DNA from: Candidatus Sulfopaludibacter sp. SbA3
Lineage (GTDB): Bacteria; Acidobacteriota; Terriglobia; Bryobacterales; Bryobacteraceae
Reading direction: 5' to 3'
DNA length: 64,000 nucleotides
NCBI GenBank assembly: GCA_945890485.1
Contig: CAMDCN010000003.1
Coordinates: 372,001 to 436,000, forward strand
The notes below the pieces were generated by a model, which did not search any database, had not been told where the DNA came from, and saw only the letters and a program-made list of their open reading frames with translations. The position numbers were made by a program, and so were the translations under genes. Each line of letters starts with the position of its first letter. The first letter of the stretch is position 1. Shown here piece after piece: positions 16,791 to 24,713 of this stretch.

Positions 16791-18806
16791 CTACACCATG
16801 GCGCTCGGCGGCGCCGGGTCTTCCGGCCGTCCTGCGTTGCCGAGGGCGGTTCGGATCATTACGACGGCCATCACCGCGAGGATGACGAGCCCAATCCCAT
16901 AGCTCGGCGTTGTGAACACCACTGGCAGCGAGACTTCGAATAGGGCGAAAGCTGCCACCACCAAGCCCATCAGCCCCTCGCCGGCGATCAAACCGGACGA
17001 AACGAGTACGCCTGTGTTCTCAATCCGCGCCTTCTGCGCTTCGTTGTGGCCTGCCCGTGTGCTCAGGTAGTCCGTAATGCTCCGGATGCAACCGCCCACG
17101 AAGATGGCGAACGTGGTCGCCAGCGGCAGGTACATGCCGACGGCGACCAGCATCGGGCTCTTCACCTGCAGCATGATCATGCCGATGCCCATAAAGATGC
17201 CCATCACGACGAGCGGCCAAGCCATCTCGCCGCCCACGATACCCTGTGCGATCAGCGCCATCAAACCCGCCTGCGGCGCGGGCAGCTTCGCATCGCCGAA
17301 ACCGATGCCACCCTGCTTAATGTTCGCCTGATGCAACAACATCACCGGGAAGAACATCACGAGTGCGGAGACGACGACCGAGAGCAGCTCCACCCACTGA
17401 ATCGTCCGCGGCGTGCCGCCCAGAATGTAGCCGGCCTTGAAATCCTGCAGCAGTTCGCCGCCCACCGCCGCCGCCACGCACACCACGGCCGCCACGGCCA
17501 GCACCGTCGCCACGCCCGTCGGCCCGTTCACGCCGAGCGAAACCATCAGCAGGGCCGCGATCAGGAGCGTGGAAAGAGTTAGTCCCGAAATCGGGTTGTT
17601 CGACGATCCGATGAAACCGACGAGCGATCCCGACACTGTGGTGAACAGGAAGCCGGTGATCAGCATCACGACCGCGGCTATCGCCGCAATCCACAGCGCG
17701 CCCGCGAAGTAGGTATACACCCCGACCATCGCCAGGAACGTCACGCCGATCAGGGCGAAAACCACCTTGAAGCTCATGTATTGCTCGGTCCGCGCCAAGG
17801 TCGCCGGGTCCGGTCCGCCGCCGCGCAGTTCGGCGAACGCCCGGCTCAATCCGCCGATCAGGTTTTTCCGCATGCGGAACAACGTATAGCCCGCGCCGAC
17901 CAGCATGCCGCCGACGGCGATCGGCCGCACAATGAAGCGCCAGACGGCGTTGGCTGTGGTCGTCCACCCGCCTTCGAGCTCCGCCGCGGGCACAAATTGC
18001 GCCAGGTTCGGTCCCATGAAGTACATCAGCATCGGAATGAACAGGCCCCAGGCCAGCAAGCCGCCCGCGAAGTTCAGCGCGGCCAGGCGCGGTCCGATAA
18101 TGTAGCCGACGCCGATATACGCCGGGCTGATCGATGGCGCCGCGGCCACCGTGAATCCGCCGGTCGCCACTGCCTGGTCCCCTCCCAATTTCAGCGTGCT
18201 CTTGCCCAACTCGCCAATTGGGAAGAACAGCGTATGGTCTGGCTCAAACAGTTTTAGCACCCCGGCAAAGTAGATCCCCGCACCGGTGGCCATGTTGTAG
18301 AACAGGTACTTCGCCGCGCCGGAGGCCGTCTGCCCGGCCTTGTGGATCTCCGCCGCCGCGACGGACTCGGGGAAGGGAAGTTCGTCGTCTTCGACCAGCG
18401 CTCGCCGCACGAGCGAGACGAAGAGAACTCCAAGCACGCCTCCCACCAGCATCAACGCTGTCGACTTCAGATAGGCATGTTCAAAGTCGAAGGCCGGCCA
18501 ACTCTTTGAAATTACGAAGGCTGGCAGCGTGAAGATCGCACCGGCCGCGATCGATTCGCCGATGGAACCCGCTGTCCGGGCCAGATTTTCTTCCAAAATC
18601 GTCCCGCGTTTTGCACGGAGCAGGGCCATGCCGATCACCGCCGCCGGATAGGTGGCCGCAATCGTGATGCCCGCCTTGAGCCCCAGGTAGGCGTTCGCCG
18701 CCCCCAGGATAATACTCATCACCAGCCCGATGCCCACCGCTGCCACGGTGAATTCGGTCATCTTCATACTCTCGGGAACGTACGGCTGATGCTTTTTCTG
18801 GCTCAT
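16791..18806 (-). CDS. OPT family oligopeptide transporter
   Basis: A roughly 671-residue polytopic membrane protein of the OPT superfamily (bacterial type with about 15-16 helices). It imports small peptides or peptide-like compounds, probably proton-coupled. The family start is visible (TEFTVAAVGIGLVMSIILGAANAYLGLKAGITIAATYPAAVIG), as are EENLARTAGSIGESIAAGAIFTLPA and SSNNPISGLTL. Start ATG 18806 (MSQKKHQPYVPES) is preferred because upstream codons would overlap the divergent SDR gene. Only 35 bp separate the two divergent starts. It may lead the operon running down to 10565. Confidence 0.85.
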   Translation of the reverse strand: MSQKKHQPYVPESMKMTEFTVAAVGIGLVMSIILGAANAYLGLKAGITIAATYPAAVIGMALLRAKRGTILEENLARTAGSIGESIAAGAIFTLPAFVISKSWPAFDFEHAYLKSTALMLVGGVLGVLFVSLVRRALVEDDELPFPESVAAAEIHKAGQTASGAAKYLFYNMATGAGIYFAGVLKLFEPDHTLFFPIGELGKSTLKLGGDQAVATGGFTVAAAPSISPAYIGVGYIIGPRLAALNFAGGLLAWGLFIPMLMYFMGPNLAQFVPAAELEGGWTTTANAVWRFIVRPIAVGGMLVGAGYTLFRMRKNLIGGLSRAFAELRGGGPDPATLARTEQYMSFKVVFALIGVTFLAMVGVYTYFAGALWIAAIAAVVMLITGFLFTTVSGSLVGFIGSSNNPISGLTLSTLLIAALLMVSLGVNGPTGVATVLAVAAVVCVAAAVGGELLQDFKAGYILGGTPRTIQWVELLSVVVSALVMFFPVMLLHQANIKQGGIGFGDAKLPAPQAGLMALIAQGIVGGEMAWPLVVMGIFMGIGMIMLQVKSPMLVAVGMYLPLATTFAIFVGGCIRSITDYLSTRAGHNEAQKARIENTGVLVSSGLIAGEGLMGLVVAAFALFEVSLPVVFTTPSYGIGLVILAVMAVVMIRTALGNAGRPEDPAPPSAMV

Positions 18807-18826
18807 GGATAAGGTCGATGATACAG

Positions 18827-18832
18827 TACAAT
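18827..18832 (+). promoter_or_regulatory. TACAAT -10-like element before SDR 18842
   Basis: TACAAT ends 9 nt before ATG 18842, predicting a leader of only about 2-3 nt. It lies in the 35-bp gap shared with the divergent OPT gene. No good -35 is visible. Confidence 0.35.
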
Positions 18833-18841
18833 CGCGAAAGC

Positions 18842-19588
18842 ATGAGCACACCATTTCGATTAGACGGGCGGGTTGCCCTCGTCACCGGCGGCGCCAGCGG
18901 GATCGGCGAAGCCACCTGCCGCGTCCTGGCCAACGCCGGCGCTAAAGTCGTCGTCGCCGACATTGATCTCGCCAAGGCCGAGGCCCTCGCCGCGGAACTG
19001 TCCGGTCAGGCCGTCCACTGCGACGTCACGGATGAATCCGCTGTCCAGGCGGTATTCGCGGGCCTTCCGCAGTTGGACGTCCTCGTCAACAACGCCGGCA
19101 TCGGCCTCGTTGGCAATGTGGAGGAGACCGGCCTCGCCGATTTCGAACGCCTGATGAAGGTAAATGTCACCGGGCCGTTCCTGATTACCAAGCACGCGAT
19201 GCCCCTGCTGTTGGCTTCGGGCGGCAAGATCGTCAATATTGGCTCCGTTGCGGGCCTGATTGGCGTGAAGCGCCGGTACGCTTACTGCGCCACCAAAGGC
19301 GCCGTCATCGCCATGACCCGGCAACTCGCTGTCGACTACCCCACGCAGATTCGTGTCAACGCCATCTGCCCCGGCACGGTTGATTCTCCCTTTGTGGCAG
19401 CATATTTACAGAAGTACCATTCGCACGAAATCGAAAAGACCCGGGCCGAGTTGAATACCCGCCAGCCCATCGGCAGATTGGGAAAACCCGAGGAAATCGC
19501 CCATTTGGCGCTTTACTTGGCGTCGGATGAAGCGGCCTTCGTCAATGGCAGTGTCATCACTATTGATGGCGGCTGGACGGCCGCTTAA
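18842..19588 (+). CDS. SDR family oxidoreductase
   Basis: A 248-residue classical SDR with all catalytic marks: GGASGIG cofactor loop (16-22), NNAGIG, Ser in NIGSVAG and YCATK (Tyr/Lys). The C-terminal half (NAICPGTVDSPF, RQPIGRLGKPEEIAHLALYL, VNGSVITIDGGW) resembles 2-keto-3-deoxy-L-fuconate or other sugar-acid dehydrogenases, but the substrate is not certain. Start chosen at ATG 18842 (MSTPFRLDGRVALVTGG). An upstream ATG at 18818 would leave almost no room for a promoter against the divergent OPT gene. Confidence 0.8.
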   Translation: MSTPFRLDGRVALVTGGASGIGEATCRVLANAGAKVVVADIDLAKAEALAAELSGQAVHCDVTDESAVQAVFAGLPQLDVLVNNAGIGLVGNVEETGLADFERLMKVNVTGPFLITKHAMPLLLASGGKIVNIGSVAGLIGVKRRYAYCATKGAVIAMTRQLAVDYPTQIRVNAICPGTVDSPFVAAYLQKYHSHEIEKTRAELNTRQPIGRLGKPEEIAHLALYLASDEAAFVNGSVITIDGGWTAA

Positions 19589-19629
19589 CGAAACGAAGCC
19601 ATTTGCCGATAGCGCTATAGAGCACTGGG

Positions 19630-19659
19630 TTGACTTTCCCTCCCGCCGTCCGGGATACT
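19630..19659 (+). promoter_or_regulatory. Sigma-70-like promoter for the PBP gene
   Basis: TTGACT at 19630-19635, an 18-nt spacer, then GATACT at 19654-19659, about 60 nt before ATG 19719. The -10 ends in CT like other promoters in this window. The leader contains a GAGGGG box 9-14 nt before the start. Confidence 0.5.
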
Positions 19660-19718
19660 AGCGGAATCGTTGGCCCAGTACAAAAAGTCTTAATCCACTG
19701 ACGAGGGGCACAGTCAGA

Positions 19719-20864
19719 ATGCGTATCTTCCTGATTTTTCTGATCTTTATACTTCAGACGAATCTAGTAATGGCAGTACCGGCTCCCAAGGCCAAGAAAC
19801 TTTCGCCCGCAAGGACGGCGGCGGCGAAAAACACGAAGAAGAAGGCGACCGCTGCTAAGCGGGCGTCGGCGAGAAACAAAAAAAAACGTCCGGTTGGTTC
19901 CAGTTTTGTAGCGGGCGGCCCGTGGCGTGAGCCCACGTTTGCGGATTCGAGCCTGGGCGATGTGATCGATGGGGAAGACTTGATGGTTCGACGCGCTGCC
20001 GTCGATGCTCTCGGTCCCTACAACGGTAGTGTGGTGGTTGCTGATCCGCAGACCGGCCGCATCCTGACGATCGTCAACCAGAAGTTGGCGCTCGGGAGCG
20101 GCTTCCAGCCCTGTTCGACGGTCAAGATCGTGACGGCGATCGCGGGCCTGAAAGAAGGAGTTATCGAACGGAATACTCCGTTGCGGATTGGCCGCCGCTC
20201 GACGATGACCCTGACCGATGCGTTGGCCCACTCGAATAACCCCTATTTTGCCCGCGTCGGGACTGATCTTGGGTTTGACCGCGTGCACTCCTACGCCAAG
20301 ATGCTTGGCTTAGGCGAGAAGGCTGGGCTCAATATTGACGGCGAATTCCCCGGCGTCCTCACTGCTGAGCCTCCGAAATTCGGTGGCGTCGGCATGATGA
20401 CCAGCTTCGGCGAAGGGATTCAGTTGACCGCGCTGCAGTTGGCTTCGCTTTTGTCGGCCATCGCCAATGGCGGTACCTTGTACCATCTGCAGTATCCCCG
20501 CACGAAGGTAGAGATTTCCAACTTCGCTCCCCGAGTGAAGCGGCATCTCGACATTCAGGATCAGATTCCGGATGTGAAGCCCGGCATGATGGCCGCCGTT
20601 GACCACGGCACCGCGCGCCGTGCGAATTACGACCCGACAGAGCCCATCCTTGGCAAGACCGGAACCTGCACGGACCGAGCCACCCCCACTCACCTGGGCT
20701 GGTTCGGCAGCTTCAACGAAGTGGGCCGGAACAAGTTGGTGGTCGTTGTCCTGCTCACCGGTGGCAAGCCGGTAAATGGTCCCGTCGCGGCCGAAGTTGC
20801 GGGCGGCGTCTACCGCAACCTCTCCAGCCAGCAGTTTTTTGCCGCCACGGCCGCCGCTCAATAA
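19719..20864 (+). CDS. Penicillin-binding protein transpeptidase domain protein with basic N-terminal linker
   Basis: A 381-residue single-domain D,D-transpeptidase or carboxypeptidase-like protein. A signal or anchor is at 1-20. A strongly basic Lys/Ala-rich linker (about 24-58) follows, then a transpeptidase domain with SxxK S133-TV-K136, SxN S172-N-N174 and KTG K313-T-G315. The N-terminal dimerisation/pedestal domain of class B PBPs is absent, so it is shorter than FtsI/PbpA. It may be a specialised peptidoglycan enzyme. The stop TAA is immediately followed by the obgE stop on the other strand with no spacer. Confidence 0.8.
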   Translation: MRIFLIFLIFILQTNLVMAVPAPKAKKLSPARTAAAKNTKKKATAAKRASARNKKKRPVGSSFVAGGPWREPTFADSSLGDVIDGEDLMVRRAAVDALGPYNGSVVVADPQTGRILTIVNQKLALGSGFQPCSTVKIVTAIAGLKEGVIERNTPLRIGRRSTMTLTDALAHSNNPYFARVGTDLGFDRVHSYAKMLGLGEKAGLNIDGEFPGVLTAEPPKFGGVGMMTSFGEGIQLTALQLASLLSAIANGGTLYHLQYPRTKVEISNFAPRVKRHLDIQDQIPDVKPGMMAAVDHGTARRANYDPTEPILGKTGTCTDRATPTHLGWFGSFNEVGRNKLVVVVLLTGGKPVNGPVAAEVAGGVYRNLSSQQFFAATAAAQ

Positions 20865-21911
20865 CTAGAGCCGCTCGAACGGCTTATACTCGGCCTCGTC
20901 CCGCTCTTCCACTTTCGGTGGGTGAACGATCGAGGCCAGCATAAATTTCAACTGCTCCAGCCCTTCGCCCGTGGCGCTCGAAATCTGGAGAAAGGGCATG
21001 TCGTGCTCTTCGGCGATGGCCTTCACCGCGGCGATTCGGTCAGGGTCCTGCGCCGCATCCACTTTGCTGGCCACTACGAGCATTGGCTTCTTCGGCAGCT
21101 CGTCGCTGAAGCTGGCGAGTTCGTTCAGAATGATCTCGAAGTCGCTCCGCGGGTCGCGGCCGGTGACATCGCTAACGTCCACCATATGCACCAGTACTCG
21201 CGTGCGTTCAATGTGCTTCAGGAACTGGATGCCAAGACCGTGGCCTTCGTGGGCGCCCTCGATCAAGCCGGGAATATCCGCGACGACGAAGCTGCGTTCG
21301 TCCGGCATTGGGACGACGCCCAATTGCGGTTCCAGGGTCGTAAACGGATAGTCGGCAATCTTCGGCCGGGCGGCCGAAATGCGCGAGATGAGGGTCGATT
21401 TGCCGGCGTTCGGGAACCCGACGACGCCGACGTCGGCGAGAATCTTCAGTTCCAGCCGGAGCGTCTTGTCTTCGCCAGGCGTGCCCGGCTCATGCTCGGT
21501 CGGTGCTTGGTGGGACGGGGTTGCGAAATGCTGGTTTCCGCGTCCGCCGCGTCCACCCTTGGCGATGACGAACCGTTCTCCCGCTTTGGTGAAGTCGTAA
21601 AGCTGCTCTCCCGTATGCCAATCGTAGACGACGGTGCCCACGGGCACGTCGACCTCGCGGTCGTCTCCATGGCGTCCCGAACAGTTGGAGCCCTCGCCGT
21701 GGCGGCCGCGTTCGGCCTTGTGCTCCGGGTTGAATCGGAGTTCGAGCAGCGTATTCCGGTGCTCGCTGGCGACCAGAATGACGTTGCCGCCCCGGCCGCC
21801 GTCGCCGCCGCTCGGGCCGCCGCGCGGCACGAACTTCTCCCGGCGAAATGCCATACAACCGTTGCCGCCGTCGCCGGCCTTCACATAGATCTTTACTTCA
21901 TCAATAAACAT
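20865..21911 (-). CDS. obgE: Obg family GTPase
   Basis: The conserved ribosome-associated GTPase (348 residues), which acts in 50S maturation and stress control. The Gly-rich Obg domain starts at [16 protein letters not shown], with repeated GGxGG turns. The G domain shows G1 GFPNAGKST, switch [14 protein letters not shown]3 DIPGLIEGA and G4-like ASKVD. No long C-terminal extension is present. The start is ATG 21911; the frame continues upstream but homology starts here. It lies in the usual order after rplU and rpmA, but a strong terminator sits between rpmA and obgE. Confidence 0.95.
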   Translation of the reverse strand: MFIDEVKIYVKAGDGGNGCMAFRREKFVPRGGPSGGDGGRGGNVILVASEHRNTLLELRFNPEHKAERGRHGEGSNCSGRHGDDREVDVPVGTVVYDWHTGEQLYDFTKAGERFVIAKGGRGGRGNQHFATPSHQAPTEHEPGTPGEDKTLRLELKILADVGVVGFPNAGKSTLISRISAARPKIADYPFTTLEPQLGVVPMPDERSFVVADIPGLIEGAHEGHGLGIQFLKHIERTRVLVHMVDVSDVTGRDPRSDFEIILNELASFSDELPKKPMLVVASKVDAAQDPDRIAAVKAIAEEHDMPFLQISSATGEGLEQLKFMLASIVHPPKVEERDEAEYKPFERL

Positions 21912-21939
21912 AGGGAAAACAACCAACAAAACAGCCAAC

Positions 21940-21976
21940 AAAAAAAGAAGCCGCCCTTGGAGGGCGGCTTCTTTTA
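21940..21976 (-). terminator. Rho-independent terminator after rpmA
   Basis: A perfect 15-bp stem (21943-21957 with 21961-21975) and a 3-nt loop, followed on the minus strand by a run of seven T. It begins 20 bp after the rpmA stop and ends about 29 bp before the obgE start. It should therefore limit read-through from rplU-rpmA into obgE. Confidence 0.85.
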
Positions 21977-21995
21977 CTTCTTTCGGAAAGTAGAA

Positions 21996-22265
21996 CTAGT
22001 TCGCTTCAGCAGGAACCGGCTTGATCGAAATGAACTTGCCCATCCGGCCGCGATCGCGGAACTCGACGACGCCCGTGATGCAAGCGAACAAGGTGTCATC
22101 CTTGCCGCGCCCCACGTTCAAGCCAGCCTTGTAGGGTGTCCCACGCTGCCGGACGAGGATGGAGCCGCCAGGGACCAACTCGCCGCCGAAGCGCTTCACG
22201 CCCAATCGCTGTGCATTTGAATCGCGCCCGTTTTTACTTGAGCCTAGACCTTTTTTTGATGCCAT
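21996..22265 (-). CDS. rpmA: 50S ribosomal protein L27
   Basis: An 89-residue L27 with a typical body ([21 protein letters not shown]). The N-terminus [20 protein letters not shown] begins close to the mature form without the cleaved extension of Firmicutes. L27's N-terminal tail reaches the peptidyl-transferase centre. A clear AAGGAAG Shine-Dalgarno lies upstream. It follows rplU by 17 bp. Confidence 0.95.
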   Translation of the reverse strand: MASKKGLGSSKNGRDSNAQRLGVKRFGGELVPGGSILVRQRGTPYKAGLNVGRGKDDTLFACITGVVEFRDRGRMGKFISIKPVPAEAN

Positions 22266-22282
22266 GGTTTACTTTGACTTCC

Positions 22283-22594
22283 TTACGCCTGGATGGCGTC
22301 GATCTTCACGGCCGAGTAGTTCTGCCGGTGGCCGATCGTGCGCTTGTACTGCTTTTTGCGCTTAAATTTGAACACAATCACTTTCTGCCCGCGATCCTGC
22401 TCCACGATGGTGCCGGTGACCTTCACGCCAGCGGCGTCGGAACCGATCTTCACCGCGCCGTCGTCACCGACGAACGCGACCACGCGGCCGAGTTCCACCG
22501 AATCGTTCACGTCTCCCGGAAGCGTTTCTACCCTGACGGTCTGGCCGGGAGCGACGCGATACTGCTTGCTGCCGGTCTCAATAACTGCGTACAT
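22283..22594 (-). CDS. rplU: 50S ribosomal protein L21
   Basis: A 103-residue L21 starting [18 protein letters not shown]. It has the conserved GKQYRV-like start, [27 protein letters not shown] and the C-terminal KIDAI. The frame is open further upstream, but the family start is ATG 22594. First gene of rplU-rpmA, with a candidate promoter about 100 nt upstream. Confidence 0.95.
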   Translation of the reverse strand: MYAVIETGSKQYRVAPGQTVRVETLPGDVNDSVELGRVVAFVGDDGAVKIGSDAAGVKVTGTIVEQDRGQKVIVFKFKRKKQYKRTIGHRQNYSAVKIDAIQA

Positions 22595-22696
22595 GACTGT
22601 CCTCGTTCTCGTTAAGATTCCATCGGGAGGTTGCGCGGCCGGAAGAACACAAACTGGCGCATCCCGCGCAAGCGCACGAATGCGCTGCAAAATCTA

Positions 22697-22725
22697 AGTC
22701 TACCTTCCTTCCGGCCGGATTGCAA
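22697..22725 (-). promoter_or_regulatory. Candidate sigma-70 promoter for rplU-rpmA
   Basis: On the minus strand TTGCAA (22725-22720), a 17-nt spacer, then TAGACT (22702-22697). The rplU ATG is about 100 nt downstream, leaving a GC-rich leader able to fold. No known ribosomal-protein leader motif was recognised. Confidence 0.45.
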
Positions 22726-22733
22726 CTCGCGAG

Positions 22734-23372
22734 CTACTTCAGGATTTTCACCCGGATGTTTTTGTACATGACGACCGACTTCGGATCGTGTCCCTGCAGG
22801 GCGAAGGTGCCGCTCGAAAGCTTGCGGTCCTTAAACTCCTTGTGCTCCCAACCGGCGGGCTGCGTCCATTCGGAAGCCAGCTTTCCGTCCACGTAGATTT
22901 TGACGGTATCGCCCTTCACAACGATGTGCTCGGTGAACCACTTGCCGTCCTCGGCCAGCTTCTCTTTCTGGTCGGCGACGGCGTACAAGCCACCGGTGCG
23001 GCGCCAGTCTCCGTGCGAGTTGTTTACCTGGACTTCGAAACCCTTCGTCGGCCAGCTCTTTTCCTGATAAGCCGTGTGGAAATAGATGCCGCCGTTTGAA
23101 ACCGGTTGGGTCATACAATCCACTTTTAACTCAAAATCCTTGAAGTCGTGGTTGCCGACTTTGCCGACATAATAAAGGTGCGCCCGCGGCCCCTGGGCCA
23201 CAATCGCGCCGTCCTTAATCGTGAACGTGTCCTCGTTCTCGGCGGCTTTCTTCCAATCCGTGAAGTCTTTCCCGTTCCAGAGGGACTTGAAGCCCTTCTC
23301 CGCCTTGTCTGCGGCGGAGAGGTTCAACGTGGCCGCCAGCATCAGGGAGCATACAAAGAATTTTCTCGTCAT
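22734..23372 (-). CDS. Secreted DUF1080 (3-keto-disaccharide hydrolase-type) protein
   Basis: A 212-residue protein with a signal peptide (MTRKFFVCSLMLAATLNLSA) and one DUF1080 jelly-roll domain. Motifs are SLWNGKDFTDWK (about 29-40), the characteristic SNGGIYFHTAY (GNSGI-equivalent), GFEVQVNN and WNEHIVVKG-like WFTEHIVVKGD. Members act on or bind 3-keto-glycosides, and many are uncharacterised. Its ATG overlaps the zincin stop (ATGA), so it is translationally coupled to the SDR-zincin pair. The second DUF1080 of this window is fused to a hydrolase at 4030-5817. Confidence 0.85.
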   Translation of the reverse strand: MTRKFFVCSLMLAATLNLSAADKAEKGFKSLWNGKDFTDWKKAAENEDTFTIKDGAIVAQGPRAHLYYVGKVGNHDFKDFELKVDCMTQPVSNGGIYFHTAYQEKSWPTKGFEVQVNNSHGDWRRTGGLYAVADQKEKLAEDGKWFTEHIVVKGDTVKIYVDGKLASEWTQPAGWEHKEFKDRKLSSGTFALQGHDPKSVVMYKNIRVKILK

Positions 23373-23770
23373 CGCTTCTGATTATATGCCCGGCCGAGAC
23401 CGCGCAGCGCCCGCAATCGCTGCCTTCGCGCCTCGACGCGGGCGATCTCAAATTCGTTCAACCCGAAGTAGTGCCCCACCTCGTGCCACACCGTGTCGGC
23501 GACGATCTGCTCCAACTCTTCGCGGCTTCGAGCCATCTCCTCGTGCGGTTTCTGGAATACTCGAATCCGGTCCGGTTGTCCAAATGGATCGCTCACACTT
23601 CGCTCGGTCAACGGCCGTCCTTCATACAGTCCCAACAGGTCCCGCTCGGGCCCCCAAGCCTCCACCGCGAAGTACAAATTCTCCATGCGGCTGCGAAACT
23701 TCCCCGGAATGCCAGCGATCGCACGCTCTACGATCTGCTCAAACTCTTCCCGGCTCACCGTCACGCTCAT
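23369..23770 (-). CDS. Small metallopeptidase (zincin) family protein
   Basis: A 133-residue cytoplasmic zincin of the bacterial 'metallopeptidase family protein' type (DUF1025-like). It shows TVWHEVGHYFGLNE with HExxH at 96-100 and a downstream Glu ligand candidate. The N-terminal half (SREEFEQIVERAIAGIPGKFRSRMENL) also matches the family. Substrate unknown. Start ATG 23770 overlaps the SDR stop as ATGA, and its own TGA overlaps the DUF1080 start, making a tightly coupled three-gene unit. Confidence 0.8.
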   Translation of the reverse strand: MSVTVSREEFEQIVERAIAGIPGKFRSRMENLYFAVEAWGPERDLLGLYEGRPLTERSVSDPFGQPDRIRVFQKPHEEMARSREELEQIVADTVWHEVGHYFGLNEFEIARVEARRQRLRALRGLGRAYNQKR

Positions 23771-24531
23771 AGGGACTTGGTGGCCCCGCCGTCCATGTCG
23801 ATCAGTGCGCCGTGCAGAAAACGCCCCTCCGGACCCACGAGAAACGCGACCAGTCCCGCAATGTCTTCCGGCTCTCCCACCCGCGTCACCCGTTGCTGGG
23901 TGACGAACGCCGGTTCGGCCGCCGTTCGCGCCAACCCCTGCGCCGCCGCCAAGGCGTCCATGCGCTTTTCGAACCGGTCTGTCCGAACCGTCCCTGGATT
24001 CACGGCATTCACCTGTACCCCGTCCCGCACCCCCACGTCGGCCAGCGCCTTGGTAAACGACAGCACCGCCGCGTTCACGCTGCCGCCAATCGTGAACTCC
24101 GCTCCAGGAGTCTTGCCGCCGGTTCCGGCGATATTTACGATCGATCCACTGCGCTGGCGCAACTCCGGCCACGCCGCCCGCGCCAGACGCACCGCCCCAT
24201 GCAACTTCAGGGCATAGCCGTCTGCCCAGTCCTCGTCGGTCAACTCGAGGAACTCGCCGCGCTTTGTCGCTCCCGCGTTGTTGACGACGATGTCGACTCC
24301 CCCGAACTCGGCCATGGCCAACGCCATCACCTGGGCTGCCGCGGACGTTTCGCGCAAGTCGATCGAAATCCACGCGGCCCGGTCGCCGATCCCTCGGGCC
24401 ACCTCTGCCAACGCCACCGCGTCCCTCGCTGCGAGGACGATGTTGGCGCCGTCTCTACCCAATCTCTCCGCAATCGCCCGCCCGATTCCCCGGCTCGCCC
24501 CGGTCACAATTGCTGTCTTGCCTTCGAACAT
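23767..24531 (-). CDS. SDR-fold protein lacking the catalytic Tyr/Lys
   Basis: A 254-residue Rossmann SDR with an intact cofactor loop (GASRGIG, 11-17) and NNAG (84-87). At the active site the usual S...YxxxK is replaced. IVNIAGTGG stands where the Ser strand lies. FTIGGSVNAAV (146-156) stands where YSASKAA is expected, so Tyr aligns with Gly149 and Lys with Asn153. Such NAA-type SDRs form a recognisable side branch. Catalysis, if any, must differ, so it could be a binding protein. ATG 24531 is favoured by TACGCT 6 nt upstream; a codon at 24546 also opens the frame. Confidence 0.75.
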   Translation of the reverse strand: MFEGKTAIVTGASRGIGRAIAERLGRDGANIVLAARDAVALAEVARGIGDRAAWISIDLRETSAAAQVMALAMAEFGGVDIVVNNAGATKRGEFLELTDEDWADGYALKLHGAVRLARAAWPELRQRSGSIVNIAGTGGKTPGAEFTIGGSVNAAVLSFTKALADVGVRDGVQVNAVNPGTVRTDRFEKRMDALAAAQGLARTAAEPAFVTQQRVTRVGEPEDIAGLVAFLVGPEGRFLHGALIDMDGGATKSL

Positions 24532-24537
24532 GGACCC

Positions 24538-24543
24538 AGCGTA
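24538..24543 (-). promoter_or_regulatory. TACGCT element 6 nt before ATG 24531
   Basis: TACGCT, GGGTCC, ATG on the minus strand. It is independent of any stop codon and supports the shorter SDR start. Confidence 0.45.
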
Positions 24544-24596
24544 CACCGACTTCCAACGGGTCCGACGAGGCCGCCTTCTGCCGCCGGCAATCCCAG

Positions 24597-24613
24597 CGGC
24601 AGCCTTGCTGCCG
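24597..24613. other. Short hairpin in the 182-bp gap
   Basis: Perfect 7-bp stem CGGCAGC/GCTGCCG with a CTT loop, plus competing CTGCCG/CGGCAG pairings nearby. There is no T-run on either strand, so it is not a standard terminator. It lies between the HGSNAT-like gene and the SDR gene. I see nothing else in 24544-24713. Confidence 0.35.
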
Positions 24614-24713
24614 GCAGATGTCGCCGTGCCACGGACATTGCGGACGGTCGAGACTGGAAATCATTACGCTAAAGCCCTCTGTCCGGAAGGGCGTGGGACG
24701 CGGCGAAATCCGC

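Noticed and set aside
18807-18841. TATCAT as a leaderless -10 for the OPT gene
   Set aside because: It ends 11 nt before ATG 18806, outside the 5-7 nt spacing seen elsewhere, so it was not counted.
24532-24713. Intrinsic terminator or small gene in the 182-bp gap
   Set aside because: Hairpins lack a T-run and short frames here lack start signals or conserved features.
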